Below the pieces are notes generated by a model. The model ran no database searches, was not told the origin of the DNA, and worked only from the letters and a program-made list of their open reading frames with translations. A DNA stretch of 64,000 bases from Maridesulfovibrio sp050916235 (GTDB taxonomy: Bacteria; Desulfobacterota; Desulfovibrionia; Desulfovibrionales; Desulfovibrionaceae): contig NZ_CP104854.1 in NCBI RefSeq assembly GCF_050916235.1, positions 124,001-188,000 of the forward strand, read 5' to 3'. The position numbers were made by a program, and so were the translations under genes. Shown here one piece after another: positions 8,944 through 17,039 of the stretch (position 1 is the stretch's first letter; each line of letters opens with the position of its first letter).

Positions 8944-8976
8944 TTGACACTTTTTGCACATGCAAAAGTTTATGCT
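8944..8976 (+). promoter_or_regulatory. Candidate promoter/operator of the rnf operon
   Basis: TTGACA (8944-8949) is followed by a perfect palindrome TTTTGCA-CA-TGCAAAA (8952-8967). TATGCT follows at 8971-8976, 21 bases from the -35, which is longer than standard. The palindrome lies where a regulator would overlap RNA polymerase. It does not match the Rex operator consensus I know (TTGTGAA-N4-TTCACAA). The coding start is at 9044. Confidence 0.4.
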
Positions 8977-9043
8977 GGACAAATTTCTACCAGTTAAATA
9001 TAGAATATACAGCTAAGATTCTTTACAAAATGAGGATGAACAG

Positions 9044-9790
9044 GTGAGCAGAAAATTTATCCCCGTTACTATTGTACTTGCAATTCTGCTGGGACTGGCA
9101 GTTGCAGGCTACGTGACTCCTGAAGAGAAACAGAAGATTCCTGTCCGAATACTTTTCCGTAACAGCGGCGGAAAAGTCATTTTCTCTCATATCAAGCACC
9201 ATCGTGACTATGAAATACCCTGCGACAAATGCCACCACGAACGCAAGGGAGAATCTCAGGAACCACTGGCTTGCGGCTCATGCCATCCTCAGGCCTTTGA
9301 CCGGGATTATGTGCGCGACCACATCAACTCCTTCCCGGACAACAGCTACTGTGTCCAATGCCATCACGCCGAACTGGGCAAGCTGAATTTCGACCACGAA
9401 GCTCACGAAGAGTACGCCGAAGAAGACTGTCAGGCCTGCCACCACACCGAAGACATCGAAAAAGAACCCCAGAAATGCGGCAACTGCCATACCAACGCGG
9501 GGTCGAAAGAAATCCCAAGCGTGCGTAACGCAGCACATGACCGCTGCATCAACTGTCATGACGATATGTTCAAAGAAGGTCTGAAAGGCTGTACCCCCTG
9601 TCACCGCATGCGCAACATGGAGAACTACAAAGGAGACCATACTCCATGCGCCCAGTGCCATCAGGAAAAAGGCAAGGATCTCGTGCTGAACCGGGTGAGC
9701 GCATTCCATGACCAGTGCATGGATTGCCACAAGGAACTCAAGCGCGGGCCATACAAGGACGATGACTGCGCCAAGTGTCATATAAAGTAA
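9044..9790 (+). CDS. dhcA: Decahaem c-type cytochrome associated with Rnf
   Basis: 248 residues with a GTG start at 9044 after GAGG. The N-terminal segment (about 5-22) is an uncleaved anchor or signal. Ten CxxCH haem-binding motifs are present in order: CDKCH, CGSCH, CVQCH, CQACH, CGNCH, CINCH, CTPCH, CAQCH, CMDCH, CAKCH. Extra His residues (HIKHHRDYE, HEAHEEYAE) could supply distal ligands. It is the first gene of the rnf operon, 16 bases before rnfC, the arrangement typical of Desulfovibrio. It probably exchanges electrons between the membrane Rnf complex and the periplasmic cytochrome c3 pool. The symbol follows usage for the D. vulgaris orthologue from memory. Confidence 0.9.
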   Translation: MSRKFIPVTIVLAILLGLAVAGYVTPEEKQKIPVRILFRNSGGKVIFSHIKHHRDYEIPCDKCHHERKGESQEPLACGSCHPQAFDRDYVRDHINSFPDNSYCVQCHHAELGKLNFDHEAHEEYAEEDCQACHHTEDIEKEPQKCGNCHTNAGSKEIPSVRNAAHDRCINCHDDMFKEGLKGCTPCHRMRNMENYKGDHTPCAQCHQEKGKDLVLNRVSAFHDQCMDCHKELKRGPYKDDDCAKCHIK

Positions 9791-9806
9791 GGCGGACCGA
9801 TCAATC

Positions 9807-10958
9807 ATGAATTCTCTTTTCTCACTAGTTCCCGCAGAACGTGGCCCTATAGTGAACATCCGTGAACAGGGTCTTTCATCTCTGGAAATAACCCTGAGCA
9901 TCACCGGATACCGTCCGCTGGTGAAAACCGGCGACAGCGTGTCCAAGGCCCAGAAGGTTGCCAATGACCCGGAAGGGAAAATGCCGTCGGTTCACTCGTC
10001 TGTCTCTGGCATCGTTACTGACATCAAGAATGATTTCATATCGATCCGGGAGAAAGGAGAAAGGGTTGCCGACCCTCTTGAGTTTGATATGAGGAACGCT
10101 GGTGGAATGCTTGAATCCCTGCGCGATGGCGGCATAAACATTCGGCCGCTGAAACAGGGGGCCACCCTGATAATAAACGCGATCCCCAAAGAGGCCGGAC
10201 TGGATGGGCACCGCTTCCTGATCGAAGAATTCAACGACATCATGCTGGAAGGACTGGCTTGTCTCAACAATGCCCTTTCGCCCAAGGCCTGTGCTCTGGC
10301 TTTGCCGAAAGGAATGGACTGGACACTGTCGGGATGTGTCGGACACGAAATAGATCCTGTATACCCAAACGGCCTCAACGCCATGGTAGTGAAGGCCGTA
10401 ACCGGAAAAGAGATGCCGCCGGACGTATGTGTCATTAACGCTGCCACTCTATACCGCATCGGTCGTACCCTGCATGGCAGACGGGCTGTCACCGATATCA
10501 TGGTCAAAGTCGGCAGTACCCTTTTTCTGACCCCGGTAGGGACCCAGGTGGGGCTGCTCGTTAAAATGGCAGGTTTCGGTATTTCTAATCACGACAGAGT
10601 CATACTGGACGGCCCGCTCTCCGGCGAAGCGGTCTATACCCTGCGCCACGGTGTCGGTCCTGAAACACAGGGCGTAAGCGTTGTAGCTGCCGGACCGGAA
10701 CCCACAATTATGGATTCTCCCTGTGTCGGATGCGGAGAATGTGTTATAAGATGCCCCGCCCGCATACAGCCGAACATGATTTCACGACATGCCGAATTCG
10801 GCCTGTTTGAGAACACCTTGAATTACAGCATCGCGGCCTGTTTCGAATGCGGTCTTTGCACCTACTGGTGCACGGCCCAGCGGCCCGTTCTGCAGTACAT
10901 CCGTCTGGCAAAGAAAGAACTTTCCAAGAAACCCATACTTGAAGACCTGCGGAAGTGA
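9807..10958 (+). CDS. rnfC: Rnf electron transport complex subunit RnfC, divergent nucleotide domain
   Basis: 383 residues, shorter than usual RnfC (about 435 or more). Two C-terminal [4Fe-4S] motifs are intact: CVGCGECVIRCP (about 305) and CFECGLCTYWC (about 345). The N-terminal barrel-sandwich part (GYRPLVKTGDSVSKAQKV) is normal. The segment that should hold the NADH/FMN loop GGAGFPT is missing: the protein goes from LRDGGINIRPLKQGA straight to LIINAIPKEAGLDGH, where canonical RnfC has LIINAAECEPYITADD. The later YPSGGAKQL motif is YPNGLNAMV. RnfC normally oxidises or reduces NADH on the cytoplasmic side; this one probably keeps only its Fe-S relay. Middle of the dhcA-rnfCDGEAB operon. Confidence 0.93.
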   Translation: MNSLFSLVPAERGPIVNIREQGLSSLEITLSITGYRPLVKTGDSVSKAQKVANDPEGKMPSVHSSVSGIVTDIKNDFISIREKGERVADPLEFDMRNAGGMLESLRDGGINIRPLKQGATLIINAIPKEAGLDGHRFLIEEFNDIMLEGLACLNNALSPKACALALPKGMDWTLSGCVGHEIDPVYPNGLNAMVVKAVTGKEMPPDVCVINAATLYRIGRTLHGRRAVTDIMVKVGSTLFLTPVGTQVGLLVKMAGFGISNHDRVILDGPLSGEAVYTLRHGVGPETQGVSVVAAGPEPTIMDSPCVGCGECVIRCPARIQPNMISRHAEFGLFENTLNYSIAACFECGLCTYWCTAQRPVLQYIRLAKKELSKKPILEDLRK

Positions 10959-10960
10959 CC

Positions 10961-11935
10961 ATGAGACCGATAACCGGATCACCTGTACTTACTGTCTCGT
11001 CCCCGTCTCACGTACACTGCGGGCGGACCATCAGAAAAACGGCTCTTGAAACCATTCTGGCCCTGCTGCCGGCTGCGGCATTCGCCATATGGCACTACCA
11101 CATGCTTGCGGTACGGGTCCTTGCCCTTTCATGCTTCACCGCCGTCATTGCAGAGACAATCTGTCTCTACATAATGAAACGAAAGTTTGAAGCCGATAAC
11201 TACACAACCCTGTTGTGCGGGCTGATGTTCGGTTTTCTGCTGCCCCCGTCATCACCCTGGTGGCTGGTGGTGCCCGGAAGTGCGCTGTCCATCATTATCG
11301 GTCGTATGATCTTCGGGGGACTGGGAGCAAACCCGCTGTGTGCCCCGCTTGTAGGCTGGGCCATACTGACCGTATCCTGGCCGGATCTCATGAATTTCAA
11401 CGTAACCATGCTGACTTCCGAGCTGACCTATCCCTTGAGCCAACTAAAGAACTTCGGCCCTCAAACTCTGAACGAATACAGTCTGAAGAGTCTGCTGCTG
11501 GGCTTCCAGCTCGGCGGGACCGGGGCTGTACAGTCCGGAGCGATCATTCTTGGCGGGGCCTACCTCATCACCAGAAGGATAATCCGCCCGGACATCCCCT
11601 TCTCCTTCATACTCGGCGTAACGCTGACCGCGCTGACATTTTACCTCATTAACCCGCAGGCATACGCCTCTCCGGAATACCATCTCCTGTGCGGATCAAC
11701 ACTTTTCGGCGCATTCTTTCTGGCAACGGACAGTTCTTCATCGCCTGCCGGACACATTCCCATGCTGGCATACGGATTCACAGCCGGAGCACTCGTCATA
11801 ATAATAAGAGTCTACGGTGCATACCCGGACGGCGTGCCTTTTGCGATCCTGCTCGCCAACCTCATGAGCCCGCTCTTTGACAAACTGAGACCGAAACCTT
11901 TCGGCGGGGTCACAAGCATCCATCTGCAGAGGTAG
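10961..11935 (+). CDS. rnfD: Rnf electron transport complex subunit RnfD
   Basis: 325 residues from ATG 10961, preceded by GGAAG. An in-frame GTG at 10955 overlaps the rnfC stop but has no ribosome-site spacing. A multi-pass membrane protein with family signatures: YASPEYHLLCGSTLFGAFF, FLATDSSSSPAG and YGAYPDGVPFAILLANL near the C-terminus. RnfD normally binds FMN covalently at a Thr in an ATPL-type motif. The aligned stretch here is ELTYPLSQLK, giving Tyr157 where the acceptor Thr is expected and Thr156 one residue earlier. The clostridial-type GETS motif is also not matched. Flavinylation is therefore doubtful. The protein still probably forms the membrane ion-translocating core with RnfE and RnfA. 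Confidence 0.93.
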   Translation: MRPITGSPVLTVSSPSHVHCGRTIRKTALETILALLPAAAFAIWHYHMLAVRVLALSCFTAVIAETICLYIMKRKFEADNYTTLLCGLMFGFLLPPSSPWWLVVPGSALSIIIGRMIFGGLGANPLCAPLVGWAILTVSWPDLMNFNVTMLTSELTYPLSQLKNFGPQTLNEYSLKSLLLGFQLGGTGAVQSGAIILGGAYLITRRIIRPDIPFSFILGVTLTALTFYLINPQAYASPEYHLLCGSTLFGAFFLATDSSSSPAGHIPMLAYGFTAGALVIIIRVYGAYPDGVPFAILLANLMSPLFDKLRPKPFGGVTSIHLQR

Positions 11936-11938
11936 ATC

Positions 11939-12526
11939 ATGAAAGAAGCAATAAAAATGATCGCGGTTCTGACCCTTTTCTGCGGACTGTCCAGCGTAAC
12001 CCTAGCCAGCCTCAAGGACGCAACAGGCAACCGCATTGAAGAACAGGTGCTGACCTATGTTCAAGGCCCGGCAATAGAACAGGTTCTGAAAGGATACGAG
12101 AACTCCCCGGTAAAGGACCGCAGGAAGTTTTCCATTCCCGGAACAGAAGAGCAGGTCACGGTATTTCCGGCCATAAAGGGCGGCAAGCTCTTCGGCGTGG
12201 CCTTTGAAACTTCATCCAAAGGCTACGGAGGCGATGTCGGGGTCATGGTTGGTTTCGACATCAACAAGAGCCATCTTTCAGGCATCGGAATAACCACCAT
12301 GAAAGAAACCCCCGGAGTAGGTTCACGCGTAGCCAAGCACGGCTTCACGAACCAGTTCCGCAACCATCCATACAGTGTGGGGCTGGCATCCAAGGGCGGA
12401 ACAATTGACGGAATTGCAGGAGCCACAATTTCCTCAACAGCTTCAGTGGAAGCAGTAAAAAAAGCCGTTGAAATATTTTCCAGAATAAGACCGCAACTTG
12501 AAACAGCATGGAAACAGGGGTCATAA
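11939..12526 (+). CDS. rnfG: Rnf electron transport complex subunit RnfG (FMN-binding)
   Basis: 195 residues, ATG after AGAGGTAGATC. One N-terminal membrane helix (about 5-25) is followed by a periplasmic FMN-binding domain. The flavin-transfer motif is present: IAGATISST, with Thr163 as predicted covalent FMN acceptor, preceded by KETPGVGSRVAKHGF, a family signature. This subunit passes electrons on the periplasmic face, close to where the decahaem cytochrome could dock. The covalent link requires an ApbE transferase, and none is encoded in the window. Confidence 0.95.
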   Translation: MKEAIKMIAVLTLFCGLSSVTLASLKDATGNRIEEQVLTYVQGPAIEQVLKGYENSPVKDRRKFSIPGTEEQVTVFPAIKGGKLFGVAFETSSKGYGGDVGVMVGFDINKSHLSGIGITTMKETPGVGSRVAKHGFTNQFRNHPYSVGLASKGGTIDGIAGATISSTASVEAVKKAVEIFSRIRPQLETAWKQGS

Positions 12527-12527
12527 C

Positions 12528-13193
12528 ATGAGCAGATTGTGGAAGGAATTTTCAAAAGGATTATGGAATAAGCTACCGCCATTCAAGGTTGTGCTGGGGC
12601 TGTGCCCGACACTTGCAGTAACCAAGACCGCCGACAACGGTTTCGGCATGGGACTGGCAGTTATCTTCGTACTGACTCTTTCCAACATGCTTGTCTCGAT
12701 TTTCCGCAACGTTATCCCTGCCAAGGTGCGTATAGCCTGTTTCATCGTCATTGCAGCATCGCTCGTAGTTGCGGTTGAACTGCTCATGCAGGCCTATGCC
12801 TACCCTCTTTACCAGCAGCTCGGAATCTTCGTACCCCTCATCGTTGTAAACTGCATTATTCTGGGACGTGCGGAAGCGTTTGCGTCCAAAAACGGGATAC
12901 TGCTGTCCGCTGCAGACGGGCTCGGTATGGGAATCGGTTTCACGATTTCACTGACACTGCTCGGAAGCATCCGCGAACTCTTCGGGTATGGCACTGTCTT
13001 CGGCAGCCAGGTGATGCCGCGTTCATACGAACCGTTCTCCTTCATGGTTGAAGCACCGGGAGCCTTTGTATGTTTAGGCATCCTGCTTTCAGGCATGAAT
13101 GCCTACACGAGCTGGAACCGCAAGCGCAAGGGACTCAAAGTCCTCGATAACCCTTCTCATGAATGCCGTACCTGCGGTATGTGCGGGAGGTAA
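12528..13193 (+). CDS. rnfE: Rnf electron transport complex subunit RnfE
   Basis: 221 residues from ATG 12528, one base after the rnfG stop and with AGGGG upstream; an earlier in-frame ATG at 12498 lies inside rnfG. Six membrane segments. Family motifs: GLCPTLAVTKTADNGFGMG near the N-terminus and IVVNCIILGRAEAFA mid-protein. RnfE pairs with RnfA in the membrane core. The C-terminus ends CRTCGMCGR; this Cys-rich tail is unusual compared with the core family. Confidence 0.94.
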   Translation: MSRLWKEFSKGLWNKLPPFKVVLGLCPTLAVTKTADNGFGMGLAVIFVLTLSNMLVSIFRNVIPAKVRIACFIVIAASLVVAVELLMQAYAYPLYQQLGIFVPLIVVNCIILGRAEAFASKNGILLSAADGLGMGIGFTISLTLLGSIRELFGYGTVFGSQVMPRSYEPFSFMVEAPGAFVCLGILLSGMNAYTSWNRKRKGLKVLDNPSHECRTCGMCGR

Positions 13194-13199
13194 TCCAAT

Positions 13200-13778
13200 A
13201 TGAAAGAATATTTCCTGCTTTTCATATCAGCCATATTCGTAAACAACATTGTACTGGCCCAGTATCTGGGAAACTGCCCGTTTATCGGTACTTCCAAAAA
13301 AACTTCCGTAGCCGTAGGCATGGGCGGGGCGGTGGTCTTCGTAGCCACCATGGCCGCATCAATCACCTGGGCAGTACAGAAATTACTGCTGGACCCCATG
13401 GGCCTTGGCTACCTTCAGACCTTGACCTTCATTCTGGTCATCGCAGCACTGGTACAATTCGTGGAAATGTTCCTCAAAAAGGCCGTACCGCCGCTCTACA
13501 AGGCTCTGGGAATCTTCCTTCCGCTTATTACAACCAACTGCGCGGTCATGGGTATTGCCATCATCTGCCAGCGTGAGGAGTTCACTTTTGTCAAGACCGT
13601 GGCCTTTTCATTCGCTTCCGGTCTGGGCTTCATGCTTGCGCTGGTGGTTCTGTCAGCCATACGGGAACGCATTGAAGTCTCCAGAGTTCCCAATGCAATG
13701 AAAGGCACACCCATCGCGCTGGTCATGGCCGGACTTATGTCGCTGGCCTTTTTCGCTTTCAAGGGCATGATCTCTTAA
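13200..13778 (+). CDS. rnfA: Rnf electron transport complex subunit RnfA
   Basis: 192 residues, ATG after GGAGGTAATCCAAT. Six membrane helices. Signatures: FVNNIVLAQYLGNCPFIGTS near the N-terminus and PLITTNCAVMGIAI mid-protein; conserved Cys residues in these two motifs hold the membrane-embedded iron-sulfur centre shared with RnfE. Typical family length. It lies between rnfE and rnfB in the operon, 6 bases after rnfE. Confidence 0.96.
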   Translation: MKEYFLLFISAIFVNNIVLAQYLGNCPFIGTSKKTSVAVGMGGAVVFVATMAASITWAVQKLLLDPMGLGYLQTLTFILVIAALVQFVEMFLKKAVPPLYKALGIFLPLITTNCAVMGIAIICQREEFTFVKTVAFSFASGLGFMLALVVLSAIRERIEVSRVPNAMKGTPIALVMAGLMSLAFFAFKGMIS

Positions 13779-13796
13779 AACGGCTGGAATTTTATT

Positions 13797-15905
13797 ATGA
13801 TACTTTCATCTCTGCTCGTTCTCATGGGACTGGGGTTTACCGCCGCAACAATTCTAGCGGTGGCATCCAAGATGCTGCACGTAAAGGAAGATCCGCGCAT
13901 GGCACTGGTTGAAAATGCCCTGCCCGGAGTAAACTGCGGCGGGTGCGGATATGCCGGATGTGCCGGGGCTGCCAACGCTGTTGTTGAAGGCAAATCGGGA
14001 GCCAACGTCTGCGTCATCGGCGGGATAGATACGGCAAAAGCGGTCGGCGCGGTCATGGGGCTGGAAGTCCTCGATATGGAACCGGAGATGGCCTTTCGCG
14101 ACTGCACAGGAGGAGAACGGGCCGAGGAACTCTACAATTACGAGGGAGCCGGAGACTGCCGCGCACAAGCCCTTCTCTACGAAGGAAGCAAAACCTGCCC
14201 CGAAGGATGTCTTGGACTCGGCACCTGTGTTTCGGTCTGCCCGTTCGATGCAATCGACATGGGTCCGGAAGGACTACCCATTGTGGACCCGCTGGCCTGC
14301 CGCGCCTGTCGCAAGTGCGTGGATGCCTGCCCGCGCGATGTCCTTTCCATCGTATCCATGACATCAAGACTGATCCATCAGGAAGAGGTAAACGACTGCC
14401 TTGCTCCCTGCCAGCAGAGATGTCCGGGACAGATCAACATCCCCCGATACATTGAAGCGGCAGACAAGGGTGATTACGCAGCAGCAGTGACCATTATACG
14501 CGAACGCAACCCTCTTCTGCTGGTGTGCGGACGGGTCTGTCCGCGTCCCTGCGAAGAAGTCTGCCGCCGTACACATGTGGACAAGCCTGTGGGCATAAAC
14601 ATGATCAAACGCTTTGTGGCCGACTGGGAAATGAAGAACAACCTGCGGCTCAAGATACCCTGCGCCAAGGACACGGGCAGGAAAGTAGCTATAATTGGAG
14701 GAGGTCCTGCGGGACTCTCGTGCGCCAACTTCCTGCGCCGTCTTGGGCACAGCCCGACAATATTTGAGGCCATGCCTGAGCTCGGCGGCCAACTGCGTTA
14801 CGGCATCCCTGAGTACAGATTACCCAAGAAGGATCTGGACTGGGAAATCCAAGGGATACTTGACCTTGGAATTGAATCCCGCCACGGGCTTAAATTCGGT
14901 GTGGACATCACAATCGAAACTCTCGAAAAGGAAGGCTTTGAAGCTTATTTCCTCGGTATCGGGGCATGGGCCAGCGGTTCACTGCGTATTGACGGGGAGA
15001 CGGCTCAGGGAGTCATCCCCGGAACGGAATTCCTTACTGCTGTAGGGCTTGGCCAGACTCCCAACGTCGGCCCGAAAGTTATTGTTGTTGGTGGCGGCAA
15101 CACGGCCATTGACGCGGCACGCACAAGCATACGCCTTGGCTGTGACGTTACCATGCTCTATCGTCGCACCAGAAACGAAATGCCGGCCAACACGGAAGAG
15201 ATCGACGCTGCTGCCGATGAAGGCGTAAAATTCGTATTTCTGTCCGCCCCCACCAAGGTCATTATGGACAATTACGGAAAAGCCACGCACCTTGAATGCG
15301 TAAAGATGGAACTTGGTGAGCCTGACGAGTCGGGACGCCGCCGTCCGGTACCGGTAAAAGGCTCCGAAACGCGCTACCCGGTGGATTCCATCATTTCAGC
15401 CATCGGCCAGAAACCAGAACTTACCTGTTTTTACACCGAAGGCGAGGAGCAGTGTCAGATTGATTTCACCCGCTGGCGCACGATCAATGCCGACCCTGAC
15501 ACCCTGCAGACATCAATACCTTACGTGTTCGCCGGAGGGGATGCCTTTTCCGGACCGGACCTTGTAATTTCAGCTGTTGGAGCCGGTCGCCGTGCGGCCC
15601 GATCCATCCACCATCTGCTCACAACCGGAACAATCCCGGTAGCAGACAACATCATGCGTGAACTGATTCCCTACACCCTGTTCAAGGACGTGGACGGATG
15701 CAAGGAGAAAGAGCGATCTGCAATGCCCCACCTCTGTGAAGGCGAAGAGCGTCTCACCACCTTCAATGAAGTGGAAGGCTCGCTCTGCGAAGAAGATCTG
15801 CGTTATGAAACTTCGCGCTGCCTGCGCTGCGGACTGATCTGCTATGACCGTGATGTTCCGCTGGAAGACGTAATTACTGCCCGTGTCGGAGAGAAGGTAG
15901 AATAA
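13797..15905 (+). CDS. rnfB: RnfB fused to a GltD/NfnB-like NAD(P)H oxidoreductase
   Basis: 702 residues, more than twice the usual RnfB. Order: membrane helix (1-24); RnfB Fe-S domain with CGGCGYAGC (47-55) and Cys72; two ferredoxin-type clusters (Cys134-148 and Cys168-178); a GltD-type N-terminal Fe-S domain (Cys201-257); an FAD-binding fold (VAIIGGGPAGLSCANFLRR, from about 297); and a nucleotide-binding fold (VIVVGGGNTAIDAAR, about 424) with LYRRTRNEMPA (about 453), a pattern that in GltD/NfnB binds the NADPH 2'-phosphate. A short Cys tail (CLRCGLIC) follows. RnfB normally takes electrons from ferredoxin. The fused module would add a cytoplasmic NAD(P)H site, consistent with its loss from RnfC. 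The reading frame is continuous, so it is not an assembly of two genes. Confidence 0.93.
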   Translation: MILSSLLVLMGLGFTAATILAVASKMLHVKEDPRMALVENALPGVNCGGCGYAGCAGAANAVVEGKSGANVCVIGGIDTAKAVGAVMGLEVLDMEPEMAFRDCTGGERAEELYNYEGAGDCRAQALLYEGSKTCPEGCLGLGTCVSVCPFDAIDMGPEGLPIVDPLACRACRKCVDACPRDVLSIVSMTSRLIHQEEVNDCLAPCQQRCPGQINIPRYIEAADKGDYAAAVTIIRERNPLLLVCGRVCPRPCEEVCRRTHVDKPVGINMIKRFVADWEMKNNLRLKIPCAKDTGRKVAIIGGGPAGLSCANFLRRLGHSPTIFEAMPELGGQLRYGIPEYRLPKKDLDWEIQGILDLGIESRHGLKFGVDITIETLEKEGFEAYFLGIGAWASGSLRIDGETAQGVIPGTEFLTAVGLGQTPNVGPKVIVVGGGNTAIDAARTSIRLGCDVTMLYRRTRNEMPANTEEIDAAADEGVKFVFLSAPTKVIMDNYGKATHLECVKMELGEPDESGRRRPVPVKGSETRYPVDSIISAIGQKPELTCFYTEGEEQCQIDFTRWRTINADPDTLQTSIPYVFAGGDAFSGPDLVISAVGAGRRAARSIHHLLTTGTIPVADNIMRELIPYTLFKDVDGCKEKERSAMPHLCEGEERLTTFNEVEGSLCEEDLRYETSRCLRCGLICYDRDVPLEDVITARVGEKVE

Positions 15906-15984
15906 CTTTGTTAAGAAACAGCTAAACCAAAGAGTCTGCTGCCAGCCGCGAGATGAGAACAGGCTTAATTGACTGCAAATTTTA

Positions 15985-16020
15985 ATGCTGCAATATCAAA
16001 TGATGTTGCAGCATTTTTTT
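15985..16020 (+). terminator. Rho-independent terminator of the rnf operon
   Basis: ATGCTGCAA (15985-15993) pairs with TTGCAGCAT (16006-16014), followed by a run of T to 16020. It lies 80 bases after the rnfB stop. Confidence 0.85.
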
Positions 16021-16256
16021 GTACTCATTAAGGGTAGGAACAACACCCTACCAGCATAAACGCCTCATACCAGAAAGAATGTGATCTTTTAGAATCTGTT
16101 TCCATTTCCGCTCTCAATATGCACTAGACCGCAAAAAGATCCCATCTCACACCCGTAACTACGCTAAAATAGATTTGTTCTGGAGATTACCCATAAAATA
16201 GTCGCTAGAAATACGCGCAGACGGAGCGAGAGCAAGGCGCAATAAATGAACTGCAT
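16021..16256. other. AT-rich intergenic stretch
   Basis: Lies between the rnf terminator and the convergent terminator of the next gene. No open frame with a ribosome site and no RNA gene could be recognised. Confidence 0.4.
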
Positions 16257-16287
16257 AAAAAAAGGCGCAACGGTAAACCGCTGCGCC
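16257..16287 (-). terminator. Rho-independent terminator of the membrane coiled-coil gene
   Basis: On the minus strand GGCGCAGCGG pairs with CCGTTGCGCC around a short loop (16264-16287), followed by seven T residues. It is downstream of the gene ending at 16312. Confidence 0.85.
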
Positions 16288-16311
16288 TCGAACTTTGATC
16301 GCTCAAAGTTA

Positions 16312-16773
16312 TTATTTCTGGAGGCCGGACTGTACGTCCTTGAGGAGCTCCTGAACCTTTGCAAGTTTGGCCTGCTCTTCTTCGCTGAGCTGTGCGCCAA
16401 CATATGCTGCTTTCTGGTTCATTTCTTCGAGAATGCCGTCCATGATGATATGTCTGGTCTTGGTGGGGAGCTTTTCAAGTTCCACCAGTCTGCCGTCAAC
16501 AACAGCCATCTGAGAGTTCAGGTCGGCGACTTCGCCGCGAACAGACTGAAGATCTTTCACTTCAGCGGTAAGGCTGCTGAGATTCTGGTTCAGGCCGTAG
16601 AAAAATACTACGAGAAGTACGGTTGCCATGAAGGATACGATGATGGCTACTTTGCCCATGTCCCTCTGTGCGTTGTCGCCAACATTGGCTGCGATCTTAT
16701 CACCCATTGCTTCAACGTCAGACTTCTGCTGATAGTCTTCAATCTGATGCACTTTTTCAGTTGCTGCGCTCAT
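16312..16773 (-). CDS. Small single-pass membrane protein with coiled coil, unknown function
   Basis: 153 residues behind a strong ribosome site (TAGGAGGTTTTAA). A hydrophilic N-terminus (1-42) is followed by one membrane helix (about 43-62, VAIIVSFMATVLLVVFFYGL), heptad-like coiled coil (about 63-100, LSSLTAEVKDLQSVRGEVAD) and a Lys/Glu-rich helical C-terminus. Monocistronic, with its own promoter and terminator. No family recognised. The topology is compatible with a cell-envelope or chemotaxis-associated anchor, but nothing in the sequence decides it. Confidence 0.8.
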   Translation of the reverse strand: MSAATEKVHQIEDYQQKSDVEAMGDKIAANVGDNAQRDMGKVAIIVSFMATVLLVVFFYGLNQNLSSLTAEVKDLQSVRGEVADLNSQMAVVDGRLVELEKLPTKTRHIIMDGILEEMNQKAAYVGAQLSEEEQAKLAKVQELLKDVQSGLQK

Positions 16774-16811
16774 TTAAAACCTCCTAAATGATCGTGTTAA
16801 AAACGGAAATC

Positions 16812-16840
16812 AATATACGTCAAGGACCATTTCAAATCAA
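16812..16840 (-). promoter_or_regulatory. Sigma70-like promoter of the membrane coiled-coil gene
   Basis: On the minus strand TTGATT (16840-16835) and TATATT (16817-16812) are separated by exactly 17 bases, 39 bases upstream of the start codon at 16773. Confidence 0.6.
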
Positions 16841-17039
16841 GGGAATAAACCTGTCTTAAAAATTGAGTCCTTCACCCAGAATTTATCCGTGCATCTCATA
16901 AAACCCCGAATTCTGCAACCAAATGAGGCCTAAATTCGCATTTAAAATCAATGGCCAAGAATCATAACGTCGGGATGTTCCCGCCATTCCTAGGTCATTC
17001 CGGGTACGGACTTTTTGAAAAGTTTTATAACACTTTCAC

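Noticed and set aside
9278..9964. 228-codon minus-strand frame
   Set aside because: Lies antisense to the decahaem cytochrome, whose ten CxxCH motifs show the plus strand is coding; no ribosome site.
13797..15905. rnfB fusion as two separate genes or a frameshift artefact
   Set aside because: The frame is continuous with no internal stop, and no ribosome site or start occurs at the domain junction near residue 200.
16021..16256. Possible tRNA or small RNA gene
   Set aside because: No cloverleaf or promoter-terminator pair could be drawn; the hairpins present belong to the flanking terminators.
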